A stretch of DNA of 37,560 nt from Maritimibacter sp. (lineage in GTDB: Bacteria; Pseudomonadota; Alphaproteobacteria; Rhodobacterales; Rhodobacteraceae). Numbering within the stretch: the first letter of the stretch is position 1; every line of letters begins with the position of its first letter. The position numbers were made by a program, and so were the translations under genes. The notes beneath the pieces were generated by a model. It searched no databases. It saw only the letters and a program-made list of their open reading frames with translations, and was not told the origin of the DNA. The stretch is taken from contig JAABTN010000029.1 of the NCBI GenBank assembly GCA_011389895.1, positions 1 through 37,560 on the forward strand, read 5' to 3'. Below, piece by piece: positions 32,437 to 37,560 of this stretch.

Positions 32437-32970
32437 ATGTATCCCTTCCTGCGGATGATCAAGGAAATGACCGTTCACAGCCGGGCCGAGAAGCTTCCGC
32501 TGACCGGCACCCATGTGAGCCACCATATCTGCTGGCCATGGGATCTCGACATGTGGATGGAGCTGAACAACGGTCGCACGCTGACCATTTTCGACCTCGG
32601 GCGCATCCCCTTGGCGCAACGGGTCGGATTGATCGGGGCGCTGGCGCGCAACCGCTGGGGTCTGACCATGGCCGGGGCGAGCGTGATGTATCGCCGCCGC
32701 GTGCGCATCTTTGACAAGGTCGAAACGCGGTCCCGCGCGATCGGTTGGGACGAGAAGTTCATCTACATCGAGCAAAGCATGTGGAAGGGCGACACCTGCA
32801 CCTCGCATGTGCTCTATCGCAGCGCGGTCACCGGGAAATCCGGCATCGTTTCACCCCAGCGCGTTCTGGCCGAGATGGGTCAACCCGACACGACCTCGCC
32901 CCCCTTGCCGGACTGGGTCACGGGGTGGATCGAGGCCGACCGTCACCGCCCGTGGCCACCGGAAATGTAG
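32437..32970 (+). CDS. Hotdog-fold acyl-CoA thioesterase-like protein (THEM6-like)
   Basis: A 177-residue 4HBT-type hotdog protein. Key segments are SHHICWPWDLDMWMELNN followed by GRTLTIFDLGRIPLAQRVG, which matches the THEM6-like bacterial thioesterase group (Asp and Asn around the active site), then MYRRRVRIFDKVETRSRAIG and EKFIYIEQSM. Expected to hydrolyse acyl-CoA thioesters in the cytoplasm; the acyl chain is unknown. The ATG at 32437 is preceded by AAAAGGAG 8 nt upstream, which rejects the 27-codon in-frame extension. It lies 128 bp from the divergent yggT-like gene and 78 bp before the MFS transporter. Confidence 0.87.
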   Translation: MYPFLRMIKEMTVHSRAEKLPLTGTHVSHHICWPWDLDMWMELNNGRTLTIFDLGRIPLAQRVGLIGALARNRWGLTMAGASVMYRRRVRIFDKVETRSRAIGWDEKFIYIEQSMWKGDTCTSHVLYRSAVTGKSGIVSPQRVLAEMGQPDTTSPPLPDWVTGWIEADRHRPWPPEM

Positions 32971-33001
32971 CATTTTGGCCGCTTGCCGGTTGCCAGACCA
33001 G

Positions 33002-33042
33002 CCCTCCGCCCCGCATAAGACTTTAGAATAGGTGCGGGAGGG
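33002..33042 (+). promoter_or_regulatory. 5'-leader hairpin that can mask the MFS ribosome site
   Basis: CCCTCC (33002-33007) is complementary to GGAGGG (33037-33042), which is the ribosome-binding site of the MFS gene at 33049. The adjacent CCCGCA (33010-33015 region) can alternatively pair with TGCGGG (33033-33038). Either fold sequesters the Shine-Dalgarno. If transcription begins upstream of 33002 this could be a translational switch; the promoter was not located. Confidence 0.4.
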
Positions 33043-33048
33043 GACAGC

Positions 33049-34422
33049 ATGACCCAGACAGAGCGACGCAGAGTTTGGGGCTGGTATTGGTTCGATTGGG
33101 CAAGCCAGCCTTACCATACGGTCCTGTTGACCTTCATCTACGGCCCCTTCTTCGCATCGGTCGCCACGGCATACCTTGTGCAGATGGGGATGGAGCAGAT
33201 GGCGGCGGATGCCCGCGCGCAGACGATCTGGTCCGTGGGCCTGACCATCACCGGTCTGATCATCGGTTTCGGGGGGCCAGTCCTCGGGGCGCTTGCCGAC
33301 ACGTCGGGGCGCAGGCGGCCGTGGATCTGGGCGTTTTCGATGCTCTACGTCCTTGGAGCCTGGGCGCTTTGGTATACCAACCCGGATGGGCATAACGTCT
33401 GGCTCATGCTGTTTGCGTTCGGGGTCGGGTTCATCGGCGCGGAGTTCGCACTGATCTTCGTCAATTCGCAACTTCCCGGTCTGGTCAGCAGAGAGGCGGT
33501 GGGGCGCACCTCGGGCTCCGGGTTCGCCTTCGGGTATATCGGCGGCATTCTCGCCCTGATCATCATGCTGGCGGTGTTCGTCGAACAAACGGGCGGCAAG
33601 ACGCTCATCGGTTTTGATCCCGCCTTCGGCCTGCTCGATGCCAGCCGGATGGAGGGCACCCGGATCGTCGGCCCCTTCGTGGCACTTTGGTTTGTCGTGT
33701 TCATGGTGCCCTATTTCCTGTGGGTCCGGGAAGATGACCTGCCGCGCACCAAACACAGCTTTTCACGCGCGATGAAAATGCTGGGGCAGTCGATCCGGGG
33801 GTTGAAGGACAAGAAGAGCCTTTTGAATTTCCTCCTGTCGTCGATGTTCTACCGCGACGCGTTGAATGGCCTATATGGATTCGGCGGTGTCTATGCCACT
33901 CTCGTGCTTGGCTGGCAGGTGACCTCGATCGGGATATTCGGGATCATCTCGGCCATTTCCGCGGCCATTTTTTCCTGGCTCGGGGGCAAGATCGACAGCT
34001 CCATTGGCCCCAAACCGGTGATCATCGGGTCGATTAGCCTTCTCATGCTGGTCGTTCTGACCATCGTTTTCATGGACCGCGAACAATTCTTCGGCTTCGC
34101 GCTGGCCGAAGGATCGAAGCTCCCGGATATCGTGATGTTCAGCGCGGGGGTCATCATAGGCGGCATGGGCGGTATCTTGCAGGCGTCGTCGCGGTCGCTC
34201 ATGGTGCGCCATACCGACCCCAAGGCCCCGACCGAGAGCTTTGGTCTTTACGGTCTGTCCGGGCGGGCCACGTCATTTCTCGCTCCCGCGATGATCGGGA
34301 TCTTCACGACCATGACCGGATCGGCCCGTCTTGGCGTATCGCCCCTGATCCTTCTCTTTCTTCTCGGGCTGGTTCTGCTAATCTGGGTGCGACCTGATGG
34401 TGAGGAGTATTCCGCCCCGTGA
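33049..34422 (+). CDS. UMF1-type MFS transporter (Atg22-like)
   Basis: A 457-residue polytopic membrane protein with about 12 predicted helices. The N-terminus WGWYWFDWASQPYHTVLLTFIYGPFF is the signature of the UMF1/Atg22-like group of the major facilitator superfamily (W-x-x-YDWANSAY). MFS-like loops include GALADTSGRRRPW between helices 2 and 3, and SWLGGKIDSSIGPKP in the second half. A soluble loop with EQTGGKTLIGFDPAFGLLD lies in the middle. The substrate is unknown; the yeast relative exports vacuolar amino acids, but bacterial members are uncharacterised. The ribosome site GGAGGGG precedes the ATG. Its stop overlaps the mepA GTG start (GTGA), so both may be co-translated. Confidence 0.9.
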   Translation: MTQTERRRVWGWYWFDWASQPYHTVLLTFIYGPFFASVATAYLVQMGMEQMAADARAQTIWSVGLTITGLIIGFGGPVLGALADTSGRRRPWIWAFSMLYVLGAWALWYTNPDGHNVWLMLFAFGVGFIGAEFALIFVNSQLPGLVSREAVGRTSGSGFAFGYIGGILALIIMLAVFVEQTGGKTLIGFDPAFGLLDASRMEGTRIVGPFVALWFVVFMVPYFLWVREDDLPRTKHSFSRAMKMLGQSIRGLKDKKSLLNFLLSSMFYRDALNGLYGFGGVYATLVLGWQVTSIGIFGIISAISAAIFSWLGGKIDSSIGPKPVIIGSISLLMLVVLTIVFMDREQFFGFALAEGSKLPDIVMFSAGVIIGGMGGILQASSRSLMVRHTDPKAPTESFGLYGLSGRATSFLAPAMIGIFTTMTGSARLGVSPLILLFLLGLVLLIWVRPDGEEYSAP

Positions 34423-35390
34423 TCCGTCCACCCGTAACCCGCCCGACCATGCGATCCGTGCTCGCCCCATTGGCCCTGACGGTGCTTTTGGCCGCCTGCG
34501 GGACAGTCGATGGGCCGGGAACAACCGGCGCGCCCCCGCCCGCCAGCGAATACGACATGGACGCGGCGCGCGAGATCATCTCGACCTCCAACGAGCCCGC
34601 CAAACGTCTTTTCGGCGCGGCCCGCGAAGGGTCGCAACAAACCCCGGCGGTCTGGGGCTCATACGCGAACGGCTGTGTTGCCGGTGCCGACCAGCTTTCG
34701 GAAACCGGCCCGACGTGGCAGGCCATGCGGCTGAGCCGCAATCGCAACTGGGCCCACCCCGAGACCCTGGATTACGTGCGCAAACTGTCGGCCAAGGTCG
34801 CGCAGCTTCCCGGATGGGCCGGGCTCTACGTGGGCGACATGAGCCAGCCGCGCGGTGGCCCGATGCTCACCGGTCACCGAAGCCACCAGTCCGGTCTGGA
34901 TGTCGACATCTGGATGTTGCCGCCAAAACGGCTGGACCTGACCCGTACCGAACGTGAAAACCTTTCGTCGATCTCGACGCGCCGGGCCAATGGCGCCTAT
35001 GTGAACGACAACTGGACCCCGCAACACCACCAGGTGCTGAAAGCCGCCGCGTCAGACCCCCGTGTCACCCGGATTTTCGTCTTTCCCGGTGCCAAGGTGA
35101 AAATGTGCAACGACGAGAGCGGCGACAAAAGCTGGCTCAGAAAAATTCGCCCGTGGTATGGCCACCATTATCATTTCCACGTGCGGCTCGCCTGCCCCTC
35201 GGGCATGACCGGCTGCGTCAATCAGGATCCGCCACCCCCCGGTGACGGGTGCGCCGACGCGCAGGAATGGGTCAACAACATCCTTGACCCACCGCCGCCC
35301 GATCCCGATGCCCCGGCCCCGAAACCAAGACGCGAACTCACGCTCGCCGACCTGCCACAGCAATGCGCCGCCATTCTTGCTTCACCCTGA
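34419..35390 (+). CDS. mepA: Penicillin-insensitive murein endopeptidase MepA
   Basis: A 323-residue metallo-endopeptidase that cuts D-Ala-mDAP cross-links in the periplasm. Family motifs: [41 protein letters not shown] (the metal-binding His and Asp residues) and [14 protein letters not shown] lipobox-like LLAAC (Cys in the signal region, about residue 27) indicates a lipoprotein, unlike soluble E. coli MepA. Start choice: GTG at 34419 overlaps the MFS stop; ATG at 34449 (11th codon) gives a shorter signal peptide and is equally credible. The proline-rich C-terminus ([16 protein letters not shown]) is a linker-like tail. The last 28 bases overlap the next gene. Confidence 0.95.
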   Translation: MIRPPVTRPTMRSVLAPLALTVLLAACGTVDGPGTTGAPPPASEYDMDAAREIISTSNEPAKRLFGAAREGSQQTPAVWGSYANGCVAGADQLSETGPTWQAMRLSRNRNWAHPETLDYVRKLSAKVAQLPGWAGLYVGDMSQPRGGPMLTGHRSHQSGLDVDIWMLPPKRLDLTRTERENLSSISTRRANGAYVNDNWTPQHHQVLKAAASDPRVTRIFVFPGAKVKMCNDESGDKSWLRKIRPWYGHHYHFHVRLACPSGMTGCVNQDPPPPGDGCADAQEWVNNILDPPPPDPDAPAPKPRRELTLADLPQQCAAILASP

Positions 35391-36295
35391 TCGCGGGCGC
35401 GCTGGCCTGCGCGGCCCCGGTCCTTTCCCAGACCCCCCCCGTCGCAACCTTCGGATCGAGCACGCTTTGGTCGATCGCCGATGAAAGCTTCGGCGGTTGG
35501 TCGGGGATCGAGGTCGACGCGGACGGAACCGGGTTTACCGCGATCTCGGACCGCGGCCTGATTGTGTCGGGACGGCTTCTGCGCAATACGCGCGGGTGGC
35601 TGATCGGGGCCGATGCCGGGCCGATCCTGTCGCTTGCCCACACGGACGGAGGCCCGCTCCCCCGGTATTGGACCGACAGCGAGGGCTTGGCCATCGGCGC
35701 GGATGGCGCGGTCTACGTGTCGTTCGAGGCCGAGGACCGCATCAACCGCTACGACGATGCCGCCGCCGACCGGGCGGTCGAGCTGCCCCGCCACCCGGAT
35801 TTCGCGGAGTTTCAGAACAATTCCTCGATGGAGGCGCTGGCCATCGGGCCGGACGGGGCGCTTTATACCCTGCCGGAACGCTCCGGGGCGCTGGACCGCC
35901 CCTACAATGTCTACCGGTTTCGCGACGGGGTCTGGGAGGTGCCCTTCACCATCCCCCGCCGCGACGATTTCCTGCCGGTCGGGGCCGACATCGGGCCGGA
36001 TGGGCGTTTCTACCTGCTTGAACGGCGCCTGTCCTCAAGCCAGCTTGGGTTTGCCTCGCGCGTGCGGCGGTTTGACCTGTCGGACGACGCGCTGACGAAC
36101 GAGGTGACGCTGTTCACGTCAGAGCCCCGCCAGCACGACAATCTCGAAGGGATCGCGGTCTGGCAGGACGATCTGGAGATCATTCACCTCACCATGATTT
36201 CCGACGACAATTTCCGGTTCTTCCAGGTGTCCGAGATCGTCGAATACCGGGTCGAACCGCGGCCCGGGCTTGATCAGGGCGAGGAAACGAATTAG
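35363..36295 (+). CDS. Secreted phytase-like (esterase-like activity of phytase) protein
   Basis: A 310-residue exported protein. The signal peptide ([23 protein letters not shown]) is followed by a beta-propeller-like sequence with repeated blade motifs: [59 protein letters not shown] and [12 protein letters not shown]. The pattern E-G-L/I-A-x-x-x-D-G matches the phytase-like Pfam family (esterase-like activity of phytase). It probably acts in the periplasm on phosphoesters or other esters; the substrate is not known. The ATG at 35363 overlaps the last 28 bases of mepA and has only a weak ribosome site (CCACAG), so re-initiation is likely. Confidence 0.85.
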   Translation: MRRHSCFTLIAGALACAAPVLSQTPPVATFGSSTLWSIADESFGGWSGIEVDADGTGFTAISDRGLIVSGRLLRNTRGWLIGADAGPILSLAHTDGGPLPRYWTDSEGLAIGADGAVYVSFEAEDRINRYDDAAADRAVELPRHPDFAEFQNNSSMEALAIGPDGALYTLPERSGALDRPYNVYRFRDGVWEVPFTIPRRDDFLPVGADIGPDGRFYLLERRLSSSQLGFASRVRRFDLSDDALTNEVTLFTSEPRQHDNLEGIAVWQDDLEIIHLTMISDDNFRFFQVSEIVEYRVEPRPGLDQGEETN

Positions 36296-36362
36296 ACGCC
36301 GGTCGTCCCGCGATGCGCGCGGGGCCAAGTCTCCGCGACCTTGTCAAAACGGAAAAAACCGA

Positions 36363-37004
36363 ATGACCCGACTTCTTCCCGGCGTTCTCGCCATGGCCAC
36401 CGTCGTGGTGGCCTCGAATATTCTCGTGCAATTCCTGCTGGGCAACTGGCTCACATGGGGGGCGTTCACCTATCCCGTCGCGTTCCTTGTCACCGATGTG
36501 ATGAACCGGGTCTACGGGCCGCAGGCCGCGCGCCGCGTTGTGTTTGCGGGCTTCGTCGTCGGCGTGATCTGTTCGCTCATCGGCAGCCAGATCATGCTCA
36601 CGGGGGACGGATACGACTATGCCGCCGTGTCCCTGCGCGTCGCGCTCGGGTCCGGCATCGCGTTTCTGAGCGCGCAATTGCTTGACGTCGCGGTGTTCGA
36701 TCGCCTGCGCAACCGGACATGGTGGGCCGCCCCCCTGACCTCAACCCTCGTCGGGTCGGCGGTCGACACCGCGCTGTTCTTCACCATCGCCTTCTCCGCC
36801 ACGCTCGCCGGGCTGTTCGGCGAGAGCGTCAACATGGAGATCAACTGGGCATGGGAGAGCGTGTCTTTCCTCGGCACCGGCCCGATCGCCCCGCTCTGGG
36901 TGAGCCTCGCGTTCGCCGATTGGCTCGTCAAACTGTCGCTCGCTTTGGTCGCACTGGTGCCATTTCGTGTGCTCGTCATGAAACTTTCACCAAATCCTGC
37001 GTGA
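36363..37004 (+). CDS. yhhQ: Queuosine precursor transporter (YhhQ/VUT family)
   Basis: A 213-residue inner-membrane protein with about six helices. The sequence VASNILVQFLLGNWLTWGAFTYPVAFLVTDVMNRVYG contains the family signature F-T/P-x-x-F-x-x-TD-x-x-x-x-x-YG. A later block DTALFFTIAFSATLAG with a conserved Asp is typical as well. E. coli YhhQ imports preQ0/preQ1 for queuosine tRNA modification. The start at 36363 is chosen for the normal N-terminus; a 31-codon extension overlaps the preceding gene's end. A clear Shine-Dalgarno is not seen (CGGAAAAAACCGA lies just upstream). No preQ1 riboswitch is recognised. Confidence 0.93.
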   Translation: MTRLLPGVLAMATVVVASNILVQFLLGNWLTWGAFTYPVAFLVTDVMNRVYGPQAARRVVFAGFVVGVICSLIGSQIMLTGDGYDYAAVSLRVALGSGIAFLSAQLLDVAVFDRLRNRTWWAAPLTSTLVGSAVDTALFFTIAFSATLAGLFGESVNMEINWAWESVSFLGTGPIAPLWVSLAFADWLVKLSLALVALVPFRVLVMKLSPNPA

Positions 37005-37079
37005 AAATTCTTGACCCATACAAAATCTGTGGCACCTTTGACCTACAGCTAATTTTTCAACTGTCGAAAGGAGGTGTCC

Positions 37080-37121
37080 ATGTCTAGAGAAACTATGGTG
37101 CGAGGTGCCGGGACAAAGTAG
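37080..37121 (+). CDS. 13-residue mini-ORF with near-perfect Shine-Dalgarno
   Basis: ATG at 37080 opens a 13-codon frame (MSRETMVRGAGTK) ending in TAG at 37119-37121. The preceding AAAGGAGGTG (37067-37076) is complementary to ten bases of the 16S rRNA 3' end, the best ribosome site in the window, 3 nt from the ATG. Such a site in front of so short a frame points to a leader peptide or small protein rather than chance. I recognise no family. It lies inside the candidate structured RNA, and its Shine-Dalgarno can be masked by CACCTCC at 37191-37197. Confidence 0.5.
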   Translation: MSRETMVRGAGTK

Positions 37122-37209
37122 TCGCGTCGTGCCGGGGCAGCCCTCGGCATGGATTGCGGGCTAGGCTGGCGCAAGGCGCCTAACCGGCCCCACCTCCAGA
37201 CTTCTCGAA

Positions 37210-37234
37210 GGGCCACCGCAACGGTGGCCCTTTT
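37210..37234 (+). terminator. Strong intrinsic terminator upstream of arfB
   Basis: GGGCCACCG (37210-37218) and CGGTGGCCC (37222-37230) form a perfect 9-bp stem with a 3-nt loop, followed by TTTTCGTTT. It ends transcription running from yhhQ or from the mini-ORF RNA and lies 64 bp before the arfB start. Confidence 0.88.
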
Positions 37235-37297
37235 CGTTTGCGCCCCCGCCCGCGTATGATCGGCACAGACAGCGCACCGATGCCCTGATGGAGCCCC

Positions 37298-37560
37298 ATG
37301 ATCCACGTCACGCCCGACATCACCATCGAAGACTGGGAACTGACCGAAAGCTTCGTGCGCGCCTCGGGCCCCGGCGGGCAGAACGTGAACAAGGTGTCCA
37401 CGGCGGTCGAGCTGCGGTTCGAAGCCGAGCGGTCGCCCAACCTGCCCGACCCGGTGAAACGGCGGCTGAAACGGATCGCGGGCCGGAAATGGACGACGGA
37501 CGGCGCGCTGGTGATCTTTGTTCAGGACACCCGGTCACAGGCCCGAAACCGCGAGATCGC
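37298..37560 (+). CDS. arfB: Ribosome-rescue peptidyl-tRNA hydrolase ArfB, N-terminal part (cut by window edge)
   Basis: The first 87 codons of ArfB (YaeJ), a class I release-factor homologue that frees ribosomes stalled on non-stop mRNAs. The catalytic GGQ lies at residues 26-28 in RASGPGGQNVNKVSTAVELRF, a block that matches ArfB/ICT1 rather than RF1/RF2, and no codon-recognition domain precedes it. The basic C-terminal tail that enters the mRNA channel is beyond the window. ATG at 37298 is used since it gives the standard N-terminus; GGAG lies 8 nt upstream. No promoter is obvious in the 63 bp after the terminator. Confidence 0.93.
   Translation, partial: MIHVTPDITIEDWELTESFVRASGPGGQNVNKVSTAVELRFEAERSPNLPDPVKRRLKRIAGRKWTTDGALVIFVQDTRSQARNREI

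Larger units (their letters stand above)
37046..37234 (+). ncRNA. Candidate structured RNA / leader with mini-ORF between yhhQ and arfB
   Basis: This stretch is too rich in pairing to be random. It contains a strong Shine-Dalgarno (37067-37076), a 13-codon ORF, hairpin TGCCG...CGGCA (37130-37149 with inner GGG/CCC), hairpin TAGGC...GCCTA (37162-37182, extended by GGGC/GCCC), a CACCTCC segment (37191-37197) complementary to the Shine-Dalgarno, and a 9-bp terminator. TTGACC (37011-37016) is a possible -35, but no good -10 follows, so the 5' end is approximate. It may be an independent small RNA or an attenuator of arfB. Confidence 0.5.

Noticed and set aside
36296..36362. Possible preQ1 riboswitch before yhhQ (A-rich GGAAAAAACC)
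   Set aside because: The preQ1-I core stem and loop are not present; the A-run lies in a tiny CGG/CCG stem only.
1..37560. CRISPR arrays, prophage, insertion sequences, defence islands or biosynthetic clusters
   Set aside because: No regularly spaced repeats, transposase, integrase, capsid, restriction or synthase genes were seen; gene content is housekeeping-like throughout.

Overview
The window is about 37.5 kb of high-GC DNA that reads as a chromosomal segment of an alphaproteobacterium of the Rhodobacterales (roseobacter/Rhodobacter type). Supporting families are the aerobic cobalamin genes (cobN, cobW, cobC, cobD, DUF1636), COQ9, a DUF1013/TrcR-type regulator, a DUF4453 protein and an S21 gene divergent from coq9. 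Coding density is very high. Many neighbouring genes overlap by 1-4 bases (ATGA, GTGA, TTGA or TGATG). I see no phage, insertion sequence, CRISPR array, tRNA or rRNA. These assignments come from reading the protein sequences; no database search was run.

Layout. (1) 1-3050, minus strand: a cobalamin riboswitch heads cbiM-like permease, cobW, a GNAT acetyltransferase and cobN, which runs off the left edge. (2) 3197-7268, plus: smc and a secreted YbjN-domain protein. (3) 7302-10775, minus: a secreted lytic transglycosylase, then a second, riboswitch-free B12 operon (DUF1636, cobC, cobD). (4) 10936-14865: a degenerate receiver-domain protein, a coupled HAD phosphatase and ornithine-cyclodeaminase pair, an ArsR/SRPBCC operon on the other strand, and a membrane-anchored alpha/beta hydrolase. 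(5) 14886-17520: rpsU with its promoter and terminator, divergent coq9 and a quinone oxidoreductase, then a DUF4453 protein. (6) 17608-19177: trcR and a divergent secreted RNase T2. (7) 19203-26763: a hairpin-rich spacer, then pbpC and a giant alpha-2-macroglobulin (transcribed a2m to pbpC). (8) 26915-32308: a soluble hybrid histidine kinase, and a minus-strand recQ-yaaA pair with YggT upstream. (9) 32437-37560, plus: a thioesterase, a UMF1-type MFS transporter, mepA, a phytase-like secreted protein, the queuosine-precursor transporter yhhQ, a structured RNA carrying a 13-codon ORF, and the start of arfB.

How the genes fit together: cobalamin synthesis is spread over two operons, and only the transport/cobalt-insertion one carries the riboswitch. 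Envelope maintenance is a second theme (MltB-type transglycosylase, PBP1C plus alpha-2-macroglobulin, MepA, YggT). Chromosome maintenance and cell-cycle functions are smc, recQ and trcR.

The most intriguing undescribed-looking element is 37046-37234. It has a near-perfect Shine-Dalgarno in front of a 13-aa ORF, a downstream segment able to pair with that Shine-Dalgarno, and a strong intrinsic terminator, all directly upstream of the ribosome-rescue gene arfB.
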